From NCBI RefSeq assembly GCF_003464595.1, contig NZ_QRZF01000004.1, forward strand, positions 124,001-188,000: a stretch of 64,000 nt of DNA, read 5' to 3'. The translations under genes were made by a program, and so were the position numbers. This document shows, in pieces, positions 7,632-17,037 of this stretch (position 1 is the stretch's first letter; every line of letters begins with the position of its first letter). The notes beneath the pieces are model-generated. The model was not told the DNA's origin. It was given only the letters and a program-made list of their open reading frames with translations, and made no database searches. Source of the stretch: Bacteroides intestinalis. Its GTDB lineage: Bacteria > Bacteroidota > Bacteroidia > Bacteroidales > Bacteroidaceae.

Positions 7632-9755
7632 ATGGAAAACCAATATCAATATTTTAAACGGGACATCAGTTGGCTGTCATTCAACTACCGTGTCCTGCTG
7701 GAAGCGGAAGATGATACTCTTCCACTATATGAACGCATTAACTTTATATCCATTTATTCTTCCAACCTGGAAGAATTCTACAAAATACGCGTTGCCGACC
7801 ATAAGGCAATAGCTACCGGTGCCGCGCAAAGTGACGAGGAAACAGTACAATCGACCATCGAACTGGTAGACGCAATCAATCTTGAAGTGAACCGCCAGAT
7901 GGAGGACCGTATCCGCATCTATGAACAGAAAATACTTCCTGCCCTGAAGAAAAACCATATCATCTTTTATCAGAGCCGCAACGTAGAACCGTTTCATCGT
8001 GACTTTGTACGGCGCTTTTTCCGGGAAGAAATCTTCCCTTTCCTGCAGCCCGTACCTGTTTCCAAAGATAAGGTAATCTCTTTCCTGAGAGATAACCGCC
8101 TGTATCTGGCCGTACGCCTGTTTCCGAAAGGGAAGGAGGTAACAAGGGAAAAAGTTGACAAGGAGACAAGGGAAGAAGGAGACAAGGGAGAATCTCCTTG
8201 TCAACTCTCCCCTCAGTACTTTGTGATGAAGCAGCCCTACAGCAAAGTACCCCGTTTCATCGAACTGCCCAAAGTGGGGAACAACTATTACCTGATGTTC
8301 ATCGAAGATATCATCAAGGCCAATCTGGATGTGATCTTTCCCGGTTATGATGTGGACAGCAGTTATTGTATCAAGATTTCGCGCGATGCGGATATACTGA
8401 TAGACGATGCCGCCAATACTTCCGAAATCATAGAACAGGTGAAGACCAAGGTGAAAAAGCGCAAGATAGGAGATGTCTGCCGCTTTGTGTACGACCGTGC
8501 CATGCCGCAGGACTTCCTCGACTACCTGATAGACGCTTTCCATATTGACCGCCGTGAACTGGTTCCGGGTGATAAACACCTGAACCTGGAAGACTTGCGG
8601 CATCTGCCCAATCCGAATCCGAATATCCATCCCATCCGGAAACCGCAACCGATGAAGCTGACATGCCTCAACGAACGGGAGTCCATTTTCCAATATGTAG
8701 AGAAGAAGGATCTGTTATTACATTACCCTTACCACTCCTTCGAGCACTTCATCCACTTCCTGTACGAGGCGGTGCACGAACCTACCGTACGCGAAATCAT
8801 GGTAACCCAATACCGGGTGGCGGAAAACTCCGCTGTTATCAATACCCTGATAGCTGCCGCCCAGAATGGGAAGAAAGTCACGGTCTTCGTGGAACTGAAA
8901 GCCCGCTTCGATGAAGAGAACAACCTTACCACCGCCGAAATGATGAAAGCATCGGGTATCAATATTATATATAGTATACCCAAATTGAAAGTACATGCCA
9001 AAGTCGCCCTCGTCCTGCGCCGTGACAAAGAGGATAAGAAACTGACCAGCTATGCGTACATCAGCACCGGGAATTTCAATGAAAAGACTGCCACACTGTA
9101 TGCCGACAGCGGACTGTTCACCTGCAATCCCATCATCGTCAACGACCTTCACAATCTGTTCCGCACCTTGCGGGGGAAAGAGAATCCTGTATTCCACCGG
9201 TTACTGGTGGCACGCTTCAACCTTATACCGGAACTGAACCGCCTCATCGATCATGAAATACAACTGGCAAGGAAAGGTAAGGAAGGCCGGATCATTCTTA
9301 AAATGAACGCGCTGCAGGACCCCACCATGATAGACCGCCTGTATGAAGCCTCACAGGCCGGTGTGGAAATAGACCTGATCGTACGCGGCATTTGCTGCCT
9401 GATACCGGGACAAGAATACAGTCGTAACATTCGTGTAACACGTATTGTGGATACATTTCTGGAACATGCCCGTATATGGTACTTCGGTAATGGTGGCAAT
9501 CCGAAGCTCTTCCTCGGTTCACCGGACTGGATGCGGCGTAACCTGTACCGCCGCATTGAAGCCATCACTCCTATATTGGACCCCGATGCCAAGCAGGAGC
9601 TGATAGATATGCTTTCCATCCAGCTTTCGGACAAGCGCAAGGCCTGTTTCGTAGATGAAAACCTACATAACTGCTGGAAATCGGCCCATCCGCAGAAAGA
9701 AAAAGTACGTTCGCAGTATACCTTTTATGAATACTTGAAAGAGAAACTTGAATAA
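7632..9755 (+). CDS. ppk: Polyphosphate kinase 1
   Basis: Reversibly polymerises the gamma-phosphate of ATP into inorganic polyphosphate. The N-terminal domain begins FKRDISWLSFNYRVLLEA. The PLD-like catalytic half carries the autophosphorylated His in LKVHAKVALV (His ~455), followed by STGNFNEKTA, a conserved PPK motif. The 707 residues are typical. An unusual Lys/Glu-rich stretch at residues ~169-193 (KEVTREKVDKETREEGDKG) is encoded by an octamer-repeat hairpin and looks inserted into a variable linker. The next gene is a phosphate carrier, so this is a phosphate uptake and storage pair. Confidence 0.96.
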   Translation: MENQYQYFKRDISWLSFNYRVLLEAEDDTLPLYERINFISIYSSNLEEFYKIRVADHKAIATGAAQSDEETVQSTIELVDAINLEVNRQMEDRIRIYEQKILPALKKNHIIFYQSRNVEPFHRDFVRRFFREEIFPFLQPVPVSKDKVISFLRDNRLYLAVRLFPKGKEVTREKVDKETREEGDKGESPCQLSPQYFVMKQPYSKVPRFIELPKVGNNYYLMFIEDIIKANLDVIFPGYDVDSSYCIKISRDADILIDDAANTSEIIEQVKTKVKKRKIGDVCRFVYDRAMPQDFLDYLIDAFHIDRRELVPGDKHLNLEDLRHLPNPNPNIHPIRKPQPMKLTCLNERESIFQYVEKKDLLLHYPYHSFEHFIHFLYEAVHEPTVREIMVTQYRVAENSAVINTLIAAAQNGKKVTVFVELKARFDEENNLTTAEMMKASGINIIYSIPKLKVHAKVALVLRRDKEDKKLTSYAYISTGNFNEKTATLYADSGLFTCNPIIVNDLHNLFRTLRGKENPVFHRLLVARFNLIPELNRLIDHEIQLARKGKEGRIILKMNALQDPTMIDRLYEASQAGVEIDLIVRGICCLIPGQEYSRNIRVTRIVDTFLEHARIWYFGNGGNPKLFLGSPDWMRRNLYRRIEAITPILDPDAKQELIDMLSIQLSDKRKACFVDENLHNCWKSAHPQKEKVRSQYTFYEYLKEKLE
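8137..8210 (+). repeat. Octamer-word hairpin inside ppk
   Basis: Seven consecutive octamers of type AGGNNACA/AGGGAANA run from 8137 to 8192 and include AGTTGACA then AGGAGACA. They are followed by an inverted arm. Perfect 13-bp arms GTTGACAAGGAGA (8154-8166) and TCTCCTTGTCAAC (8193-8205) can pair. The same octamers AGTTGACA and AGGGGACA build the intergenic hairpin at 57932-58022. The reading frame stays open through the repeat. Confidence 0.75.
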
Positions 9756-9839
9756 CATTGTAACATTTCTGTAATATGTATGACACTTCTCTGCAACACG
9801 GTTTCCGTTCCTTTGCAGCCAGAAATAAAATACATCATT

Positions 9840-12083
9840 ATGGAAACTATTTATCTATGCATTGTCATCTTCCTGTTCGTCCTTGCGGTGTTCGACCTCA
9901 TCGTGGGCGTCAGTAATGATGCGGTCAATTTCTTGAATTCCGCTGTCGGAGCAAAGGCAGCTTCTTTCAAAACCATGCTTTTTATTGCCGGAGTGGGCGT
10001 ATTCATCGGGGCAGCAATGTCCAACGGCATGATGGACATTGCCCGGCACGGCATCTACCAACCACAACATTTCTATTTTGCCGAGATCATGTGTATCCTG
10101 CTGGCAGTCATGTTAACCGATGTTGTGCTGCTGGATGTCTTCAATACTATGGGGATGCCTACTTCCACTACAGTATCCATGGTATTCGAGTTACTGGGTG
10201 GTACCTTTGCCCTGGCACTTATCAAAGCGCACAGTAATGATGCAATCGGCTTGGGCGATCTGATTAATACGGACAAAGCCCTATCCGTTATCATGGGTAT
10301 TTTCCTTTCCGTAGCCATCGCCTTCTTCTTCGGTATGCTGGTACAATGGCTGGCACGTGTCATCTTCACTTTCAACTATACCAAAAAGATGAAGTACAGC
10401 ATCGGAATCTTCGGTGGTATCGCCGCCACTTCCATCATTTACTTCATGCTCATCAAAGGATTAAAAGACAGTTCATTCATGACAGCTGATAACAAGCATT
10501 GGATACAGGACAACACTGGAATGCTTATCAGCTGTTTCTTTATATTCTTCACCATACTGATGCAAGTGCTTCACTGGTTGAAGGTAAATGTTTTCAAAGT
10601 TGTTGTGTTATTGGGTACCTTCGCCCTTGCCCTCGCCTTTGCCGGCAATGACCTGGTCAACTTTATCGGTGTACCTCTTGCCGGATATTCTTCATTTATA
10701 GATTATACAGCCAATGGAGCAGGTGCAGGACCGGACGGCTTCCTGATGACTTCGCTTCTCGGTCCGGCTAAAACACCCTGGTACTTCCTCTTCGGTGCAG
10801 GTGCCATCATGGTTTACGCCCTTTGCACTTCTAAAAAAGCGCATAACGTTATTAAGACTTCCGTTGATCTCTCCCGCCAGGATGAAGGTGAAGAAAACTT
10901 CGGTAGTACCCCTATCGCCCGTACCCTGGTAAGATTTAGCCTTACATTATCCAATGGTATCTCCAAAATAATGCCTGAACGCAGCAAACGGTGGCTCGAT
11001 ACCCGTTTCCGCAAAGATGAAGCTATCATCGCAGACGGTGGCGCATTCGACCTGGTACGCGCTTCGGTAAACCTTGTATTGGCAGGCTTGCTCATTGCAC
11101 TGGGTACTTCACTGAAACTTCCTCTTTCTACTACTTACGTAACTTTCATGGTTGCCATGGGTACCTCTCTCGCCGACCGTGCCTGGGGACGTGACACCGC
11201 CGTATTCCGTATAACAGGTGTGCTGAGCGTTATCGGTGGCTGGTTCATTACGGCCGGTGCTGCATTTACCATCTGTTTCTTTGTTGCTCTGATTATCCAT
11301 TTCGGCGGCACGGTTGCCATCGTTGCCCTGATTGGCCTGGCGGTATTCTCTCTGATCCGCAGTCAGGTGATGTACAAGAAACGCAAAGCTAAAGAAAAAG
11401 GTAACGAAACCATCAAGCAACTGATGCAGAGTAGCAGTAACGAAGAAATTCTGGAACTGCTGCGTAAACATACCCGTGAAGAGTTAGTAAAGATACTGGC
11501 GTTTACCGAAGAAAACCTAGAACGTACCGTAACCGCATTCTTACACGAGAACCTGCGCGGATTACGTCGTTCCATGGGGTCTGTGAAATTTGAGAAACAA
11601 CTCATCAAGCAAATGAAACGTACCGGCACTCTTGCCATGTGCCGCCTGGATAACAATACAGTATTGGAGAAAGGGCTTTACTATTATCAAGGCAACGATT
11701 TTGCCAGCGAACTGGTATATAGCATCGGACGCCTCTGCGAACCGTGCCTCGAACATATCGATAATAACTTCAAACCGCTGGATGCCATTCAGAAAGGAGA
11801 ATTCTCTGATGTAACGGAAGACATCGTCTACTTGTTACAAGTCTGCCGCCATAAGATGGAGAATAATGATTATGAAGATTTTGAGAATGAACTCCGGAAA
11901 GCGAATGACCTGAACGGACAGCTATCGCACCTGAAACGGGAAGAATTGCAACGCATTCAGAGCCAGTCCGGCAGTATCAAAGTCAGCATGGTATACCTGA
12001 CTATGATACAGGAAGCACAAAATGTTGTTACTTACACTATTAACCTGATGAAGGTAAGCCGTAAGTTCCAACTGGCTGAATAA
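9840..12083 (+). CDS. PiT-family inorganic phosphate transporter
   Basis: Inner-membrane phosphate carrier with about 10-12 hydrophobic segments. Both PiT signature repeats are visible: VGVSNDAVNFLNSAVGAKA near the N-terminus and AFAGNDLVNFIGVPLAG in the middle. After the last membrane segment comes a cytoplasmic region of about 200 residues, helical and charged, that may be regulatory (PhoU/DUF47-like placement). I use the ATG at 9840 (METIYLC), because the longer frame from 9780 adds a non-hydrophobic N-terminus. It lies 84 bp after ppk in the same direction and a hairpin terminator follows. Confidence 0.9.
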   Translation: METIYLCIVIFLFVLAVFDLIVGVSNDAVNFLNSAVGAKAASFKTMLFIAGVGVFIGAAMSNGMMDIARHGIYQPQHFYFAEIMCILLAVMLTDVVLLDVFNTMGMPTSTTVSMVFELLGGTFALALIKAHSNDAIGLGDLINTDKALSVIMGIFLSVAIAFFFGMLVQWLARVIFTFNYTKKMKYSIGIFGGIAATSIIYFMLIKGLKDSSFMTADNKHWIQDNTGMLISCFFIFFTILMQVLHWLKVNVFKVVVLLGTFALALAFAGNDLVNFIGVPLAGYSSFIDYTANGAGAGPDGFLMTSLLGPAKTPWYFLFGAGAIMVYALCTSKKAHNVIKTSVDLSRQDEGEENFGSTPIARTLVRFSLTLSNGISKIMPERSKRWLDTRFRKDEAIIADGGAFDLVRASVNLVLAGLLIALGTSLKLPLSTTYVTFMVAMGTSLADRAWGRDTAVFRITGVLSVIGGWFITAGAAFTICFFVALIIHFGGTVAIVALIGLAVFSLIRSQVMYKKRKAKEKGNETIKQLMQSSSNEEILELLRKHTREELVKILAFTEENLERTVTAFLHENLRGLRRSMGSVKFEKQLIKQMKRTGTLAMCRLDNNTVLEKGLYYYQGNDFASELVYSIGRLCEPCLEHIDNNFKPLDAIQKGEFSDVTEDIVYLLQVCRHKMENNDYEDFENELRKANDLNGQLSHLKREELQRIQSQSGSIKVSMVYLTMIQEAQNVVTYTINLMKVSRKFQLAE

Positions 12084-12108
12084 CAGAATATCAATTTCAG
12101 ACATAACG

Positions 12109-12146
12109 AAATGAGCCCTGCAACGTTAGTTTTGCAGGGCTCATTT
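12109..12146. terminator. Bidirectional terminator, PiT / cca
   Basis: Perfect 15-bp arms (AAATGAGCCCTGCAA at 12109-12123 and its complement at 12132-12146) with an 8-base loop and flanking T/A runs. It sits between two convergent genes. Confidence 0.85.
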
Positions 12147-12166
12147 TATTTTTATCAACTCAGAAG

Positions 12167-13597
12167 TTAAGGACGTTTTAATCCCATTTTTGCTGCCCGT
12201 TCCATCATAAAAGCCCGTGCTGCTTCGTATTCATTGGGAATCACTCCATCCAGAATAGCATCTTTAATGGCACTTTTCAAAGCCCCTACTTCCCGGCAGG
12301 GTTCCAGATTGAAAGTTTCCATAATCTCCTCTCCACTGACAGGCGGCTGAAAATTGCGGACGCGGTCACGCTCTTCAAGGTCTTTCAATTTCTGGCGTAC
12401 CAACTGGAAGTTATTCAGGAATCGCTGCTTACGCTCCATGTTTTTAGAAGTAATGTCAGCTTCACACAATGTCATCAAATCATCAATATCATCTCCGGCT
12501 TCAAAAAGAAGGCGACGCACAGCAGAATCGGTCACCACATCGTCTGCTATCACGATAGGACGCATATGCAGACTCACCAACTTCTGTACATACTTCATCT
12601 TTTCATTCATCGGCAACTTCATCTTCCGGAAAATCTCAGGAACCATCTTCTCACCAATGAAGTTATGATTATGGAAAGTCCAACCTGCACGAGGTTCCCA
12701 ACGTTTAGTAGCGGGTTTGGCTATATCATGCAGCAGTGCAGCCCATCGTAACCAAAGATTATCCGTTTTACGACTGATGTTATCAAGTACTTCCAATGTG
12801 TGATAGAAATTGTCCTTATGTGCCCGCCCATTACGTGTTTCCACACCTTGAAGGGCAGCCAGTTCCGGAAAAATAAGGGACAACAAACCGGAACGATCCA
12901 GGTCTATAAACCCTTTAGAGGGAACCGGAGAAAGTATTATCTTATTAAGTTCGTCGGCAATACGCTCCTTGGAGATAATGGATATACGCCCACAGTTACG
13001 GCACAAAGACTCAAATGTAGTATCATCAATATAAAAGTTCAGCTGGGTGGCAAAACGGATACACCGCATCATGCGCAACGGGTCATCGCTGAACGTGATA
13101 TCCGGGTCAAGAGGAGTACGGATCGTCTTCTCTTTCAGGTCTTCTATACCACCGAAGGGGTCTACCAATTCTCCGAACCGGCTCTGATTCAGGCAGACAG
13201 CCAATGCATTGATCGTAAAATCCCGCCGATTCTGGTCATCTTCCAATGTACCGTCTTCAACGATGGGCTTACGGGAATCGCGTTGATAAGACTCCTTGCG
13301 TGCACCAACAAATTCCACTTCTATACCACGGTATTTTACCTGTGCGGTACCAAAATTCTTAAACAGGGCTACGTGTGCTCCACGTCCCAGGTGTTTACCC
13401 AACGCTTCGGCCATCTCTATACCACTACCTACTACTACAACATCAATATCCTTAGAAGGGCGTTGCAGGAAAATATCGCGCACATATCCACCGACTACAT
13501 AACATTCCAATCCTAATTCATCTGCTGTCTCGGATATCCGTTTGAATATATCGTCGCTGAAATGCTGTTTCAGTTCTTCTGCCGTCAATTCTATCAT
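12167..13597 (-). CDS. cca: CCA tRNA nucleotidyltransferase with HD domain
   Basis: Class II nucleotidyltransferase adding or repairing the 3' CCA of tRNAs. The head domain has [21 protein letters not shown] (the GG and the DxD metal ligands), followed by RRDFTINAL and [17 protein letters not shown]-terminal HD domain (LLHDIAKP at ~residue 290) suggests phosphohydrolase activity as well. The 476 residues match Bacteroidota homologues. The tRNA-Ser in this window has no encoded CCA, consistent with a need for this enzyme. A minus-strand TATCTTTG lies at 13853-13860, which would give a leader of about 250 nt. Confidence 0.93.
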   Translation of the reverse strand: MIELTAEELKQHFSDDIFKRISETADELGLECYVVGGYVRDIFLQRPSKDIDVVVVGSGIEMAEALGKHLGRGAHVALFKNFGTAQVKYRGIEVEFVGARKESYQRDSRKPIVEDGTLEDDQNRRDFTINALAVCLNQSRFGELVDPFGGIEDLKEKTIRTPLDPDITFSDDPLRMMRCIRFATQLNFYIDDTTFESLCRNCGRISIISKERIADELNKIILSPVPSKGFIDLDRSGLLSLIFPELAALQGVETRNGRAHKDNFYHTLEVLDNISRKTDNLWLRWAALLHDIAKPATKRWEPRAGWTFHNHNFIGEKMVPEIFRKMKLPMNEKMKYVQKLVSLHMRPIVIADDVVTDSAVRRLLFEAGDDIDDLMTLCEADITSKNMERKQRFLNNFQLVRQKLKDLEERDRVRNFQPPVSGEEIMETFNLEPCREVGALKSAIKDAILDGVIPNEYEAARAFMMERAAKMGLKRP

Positions 13598-13907
13598 ACT
13601 ATACTTTTTAAAATAATTATTTAGTTTTCATCGGAGAAAGCATCCCTGTTTTTGGTCTATATTCCCAGCTTCTCCTCTCCCAATCCTTATCTGAACCCTA
13701 TCATCTCCGTAGTAGCTCCGTGTCTATACACTTGGACTTGGTATGGAGTTGGTACGGACTTAATACGGAGTTGGTACGGCCCGGATATTAGATTGTTCTA
13801 AATTTCCGATATTTCCGGAAAACTAAAATACTATTTATATATTTTCAGAGTGCAAAGATACGGATATTATTTCTAATTTTGTCCTCACTAACAGAACAAC
13901 AGTAATT
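13598..13907. other. Intergenic region cca / lipoprotein
   Basis: About 310 bp between divergent genes. It holds an 11-bp-period word array (13705-13785), a minus-strand TATCTTTG at 13853-13860 and a plus-strand TAATTTTG at 13874-13881. I see no gene in it. Confidence 0.6.
13705..13785. repeat. 11/22-bp-period word array with inverted arms
   Basis: The left arm carries CTCCGT at 13705 and 13716. The right arm carries TATGGAGT, TACGGACT, TACGGAGT and TACGGCCC at 13742, 13753, 13764 and 13775. All steps within an arm are exactly 11 bp, and the left words are reverse complements of the right ones. The larger unit (TATGGAGTTGG then TACGGACTTAA) repeats at 22 bp. Confidence 0.7.
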
Positions 13908-14738
13908 ATGAAGAAAGTGACACTTCTTGCGTGCCTCTGCTGCACGCTCTTATCTTGTGAGAATGTAGAGAAGAAAGCAAGTGAGAAACTGCAAACAGCC
14001 CGCGCAGCCTTCGAACGGGGAGACTTTAGCGAAGCGAAAATGCAAATAGACAGCATTAAGATACTATATCCCAAGGCTTTTGAAGCCCGTCGGGAGGGCA
14101 TTGGATTAATGCAGCAGGTGGAACTGAAGGAGCAGGAAAAAACACTTGTTTACCTGGATAGCCTACTTCAACAAAAACAAGGAGAACTGGATGCCCTGAA
14201 GGGTAAATTCACTCTTGAAAAAGATGCAGAATACCAGAAGATAGGTAACTATCTGCATCCATCACAGGTAATAGAAAAGAACCTGCACCGTTCATACCTC
14301 CGTTTTCAGGTAAACGAAACCGGGCAAATGAGCATGACTTCCATTTATTGCGGTCCCAGCAATATTCACCATATAAGTGTAAAAGTAGTCGCTCCTGATG
14401 GCAGTTTTGCTGAGACTCCTGCTTCCAAGGATAGTTATGAGACCACCGATTTGGGAGAGAAAATAGAAAAGGCGGACTTCAAAATGGGAGAAGATGGTAA
14501 TGTAATGGGATTCCTCTACTTGAATAAGGACAAGAATATCAAAGTGAACTATCAGGGCGAACGCCCCTACTCCACCACGATGACTCCGGCAGACCGCCAG
14601 GCATTGGCAGGGGTTTATGAACTGGCACAGATACTTTCATCCATCACTCAGATAAAGAAAGAAATGGAAGAGGCGAATCTGAAGGTAGAGTTCGTGAAAC
14701 GGAAGATGCAGGAAAGAGAAAACAAGGAAATGGAATAA
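13908..14738 (+). CDS. Coiled-coil lipoprotein of unknown function
   Basis: I do not recognise a family. A short signal peptide ends in a lipobox (TLLSC, Cys ~17). The next ~110 residues are helical and charged (ENVEKKASEKLQTARAAFERG, then LYPKAFEARREG), with the look of a TPR-like or coiled-coil segment. The middle (residues ~125-210) looks beta-rich, and the last 40 residues form another coiled coil (ITQIKKEMEEANLKVEFVKR). It is a single gene with its own TAATTTTG box and a strong terminator. Confidence 0.8.
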   Translation: MKKVTLLACLCCTLLSCENVEKKASEKLQTARAAFERGDFSEAKMQIDSIKILYPKAFEARREGIGLMQQVELKEQEKTLVYLDSLLQQKQGELDALKGKFTLEKDAEYQKIGNYLHPSQVIEKNLHRSYLRFQVNETGQMSMTSIYCGPSNIHHISVKVVAPDGSFAETPASKDSYETTDLGEKIEKADFKMGEDGNVMGFLYLNKDKNIKVNYQGERPYSTTMTPADRQALAGVYELAQILSSITQIKKEMEEANLKVEFVKRKMQERENKEME

Positions 14739-14761
14739 AGAATTTCCGAATTTTATAACAT

Positions 14762-14797
14762 AAAGCGGAACAACCTCTTACGAAGTTGTTCCGCTTT
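14762..14797. terminator. Terminator, lipoprotein / response regulator
   Basis: Perfect 13-bp arms AAAGCGGAACAAC (14762-14774) and GTTGTTCCGCTTT (14785-14797) between convergent genes. It probably serves both strands. Confidence 0.85.
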
Positions 14798-14838
14798 CTA
14801 TTATATTATAAATAAAATCCTTAAAGGGTTTCTTATAC

Positions 14839-15240
14839 TTACCACTGTAATTGCGGCAGGAACTTGCTCAGGCAAGTACGCAATGCACTCAACGTAATGG
14901 GTTTCACCAATACTTCCGAGGCACCGGCAGCCATTGCATTTTCACGGTCGGCCGTAAAAGCATAGGCAGTCTGCATAATGATAGGAAGTTCTTTCTCTTC
15001 TTCGCGGATAATTTTAGTCGCTTCCAGACCATTCATGATAGGCATTTTGATATCCATAAGGATAGCAGCTGTCTTTCCACGGTTCTCTTTGAACAGATTA
15101 ACCATCTCTTCACCGTTCTTTGCCCACAATATCTCGCATTTCTTGCCAATAATAGCTTTTATCAGTTTAAAGTTGCTATCATCGTCTTCCGCTACCAGTA
15201 TCAGCGGACGGTAATCTTCTGACAAATTCCCTGTTTCCAT
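14839..15240 (-). CDS. Single-domain response regulator (CheY-like)
   Basis: A stand-alone phosphorylatable receiver domain. The acidic pocket is VAEDDDSN (residues ~16-23), the phospho-acceptor Asp is in ILMDIKMPIMNG, the switch Thr is in MQTAYAFT and the conserved Lys is in VLVKPITLSAL. No output domain follows, so it must act by protein contact or in a phosphorelay, probably with a hybrid histidine kinase encoded elsewhere. The ORF can start at TTG 15246, but the ATG at 15240 (METGNLSEDY) is preferred. Its -7 box is divergent from that of the ABC-F gene. Confidence 0.88.
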   Translation of the reverse strand: METGNLSEDYRPLILVAEDDDSNFKLIKAIIGKKCEILWAKNGEEMVNLFKENRGKTAAILMDIKMPIMNGLEATKIIREEEKELPIIMQTAYAFTADRENAMAAGASEVLVKPITLSALRTCLSKFLPQLQW

Positions 15241-15266
15241 GACCAATGTATTTTTGTTTAATGAGG

Positions 15267-15303
15267 CAAAGATATAAAAAATAATATAAATGTACTATCT
15301 TTG
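15267..15303. promoter_or_regulatory. Divergent promoter pair (response regulator / ABC-F)
   Basis: A minus-strand TATCTTTG (15267-15274) and a plus-strand TATCTTTG (15296-15303), both perfect -7 boxes, with 21 bp between them. The expression of the two genes may interfere. Confidence 0.6.
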
Positions 15304-15325
15304 TGCCTCAATTTAAAAATAGAGT

Positions 15326-16960
15326 ATGATTTCAATAGACGGACTGGCCGTAGAATTTGGCGGCACCACCTTATTCAGTGATATCTCCTTCGTTATTAAT
15401 GAGAAAGACCGCATCGCCCTGATGGGAAAAAACGGAGCGGGGAAAAGTACCTTACTGAAAATTCTGGCAGGAGTACGCCAACCTACCCGGGGCAAAATTT
15501 CAGCACCCAAAGACAGTGTAATCGCTTATCTGCCGCAGCACCTGATGACGGAAGACGGACGGACTGTGTTTCAGGAAACAGCACAGGCTTTTTCGCATCT
15601 GCATGAGATGGAAGCAGAAATAGAACGCCTCAACAAGGAGTTGGAAACTCGTACCGACTACGAAAGCGACAGTTATATGGAACTGATTGAAACAGTTTCT
15701 GCCCTGAGTGAGAAATTCTACTCCATCGACTCCACCAACTATGAGGAAGATGTGGAAAAAGCTTTGTTAGGACTCGGCTTCACGCGCGAAGATTTCGACC
15801 GCCAGACCAGTGACTTCAGCGGCGGATGGCGTATGCGCATCGAACTTGCCAAGTTGCTGCTGCAGAAACCGGATGTGTTGTTACTGGATGAGCCTACCAA
15901 TCACCTCGATATTGAAAGTATCCAGTGGCTGGAAGATTTCCTCATCAATAATGGTAAGGCTGTCATCGTCATCAGCCACGACCGCAAATTTGTGGATAAC
16001 ATCACTACCCGTACTATTGAAGTGACAATGGGACGGATTTATGACTATAAAGTAAATTATTCCAAATATCTGGAACTCCGCAAAGACCGTCGCGAACAAC
16101 AGCAAAAGGCGTATGACGAACAGCAGAAGTTTATAGCCGAAACCAAGGAATTCATCGAACGCTTCAAAGGCACTTATTCCAAAACTCTGCAAGTGCAGAG
16201 CCGCGTAAAGATGCTGGAGAAACTGGAACTTCTGGAAGTGGATGAAGAAGATACTTCGGCATTGCGATTGAAATTCCCGCCATCACCACGCTCGGGTAAC
16301 TATCCTGTAACCATGGAAAACGTAGGTAAAACCTATGGTGACCATGTAGTATTCAAGAATGCTACGCTGACTGTGGAACGGGGAGACAAATTAGCCTTTG
16401 TCGGTAAGAACGGTGAGGGTAAGTCTACGCTGGTGAAGTGTATCATGAAAGAGATTGAGCACGATGGTACACTGACGCTCGGGCACAATGTACAGATCGG
16501 TTATTTTGCACAGAACCAGGCGTCTATGTTGGATGAGAACCTTACGGTATTCCAGACGATTGACGATGTGGCAAAAGGAGAAATACGTAACAAGATACGC
16601 GACTTGCTGGGTGCTTTTATGTTTGGCGGCCCTGAACAATCCATGAAAAAGGTGAAAGTGCTTTCCGGTGGAGAACGTACGCGACTTGCTATGATTAAGT
16701 TACTGCTGGAACCAGTGAACCTGTTGATTCTGGATGAGCCGACGAACCACCTGGACATGAAAACTAAAGATATCCTGAAGCAAGCTTTACTGGATTTTGA
16801 CGGTACACTGATCGTTGTAAGCCACGACCGTGACTTCCTGGACGGACTGGTTACGAAGGTCTATGAATTCGGCAACAAGCAAGTGAAAGAACACCTGAGT
16901 GGCATCTACGAATTCCTGGAAAAGAAGAAAATGGAGTCGCTCCGCGAACTGGAAAGGTAA
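15326..16960 (+). CDS. ABC-F family ATPase
   Basis: Soluble protein with two ATP-binding cassettes and no membrane domain. Cassette 1 has Walker A GKNGAGKST (~residue 35), signature FSGGWRMR and Walker B VLLLDEPTNHLD. Cassette 2 has GKNGEGKST, LSGGERTRLA and LLILDEPTNHLD. A charged inter-cassette linker (KDRREQQQKAYDEQQKFIAE) matches the ABC-F P-site tRNA-interaction motif region. Family members bind the ribosomal E site and regulate translation or give antibiotic protection. Its length (544) and compact linker fit the housekeeping YbiT-like branch better than known resistance proteins, but that is inference. Confidence 0.9.
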   Translation: MISIDGLAVEFGGTTLFSDISFVINEKDRIALMGKNGAGKSTLLKILAGVRQPTRGKISAPKDSVIAYLPQHLMTEDGRTVFQETAQAFSHLHEMEAEIERLNKELETRTDYESDSYMELIETVSALSEKFYSIDSTNYEEDVEKALLGLGFTREDFDRQTSDFSGGWRMRIELAKLLLQKPDVLLLDEPTNHLDIESIQWLEDFLINNGKAVIVISHDRKFVDNITTRTIEVTMGRIYDYKVNYSKYLELRKDRREQQQKAYDEQQKFIAETKEFIERFKGTYSKTLQVQSRVKMLEKLELLEVDEEDTSALRLKFPPSPRSGNYPVTMENVGKTYGDHVVFKNATLTVERGDKLAFVGKNGEGKSTLVKCIMKEIEHDGTLTLGHNVQIGYFAQNQASMLDENLTVFQTIDDVAKGEIRNKIRDLLGAFMFGGPEQSMKKVKVLSGGERTRLAMIKLLLEPVNLLILDEPTNHLDMKTKDILKQALLDFDGTLIVVSHDRDFLDGLVTKVYEFGNKQVKEHLSGIYEFLEKKKMESLRELER

Positions 16961-17037
16961 ACGTTCCTTAACAGGGCTTCTGCAACTTTTCTTGCGTCAT
17001 ATTGTTTTATTTTCATAAACCTCTAACTACGAGAATA

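Noticed and set aside
7575..7649. N-terminal extension of the YfcE-like phosphodiesterase
   Set aside because: It runs through both divergent promoter boxes into the ppk start; the conserved fold begins at 7574.
15326..16960. Antibiotic-resistance ABC-F protein
   Set aside because: Chromosomal housekeeping context, normal length and no mobile element nearby; nothing supports a resistance role.
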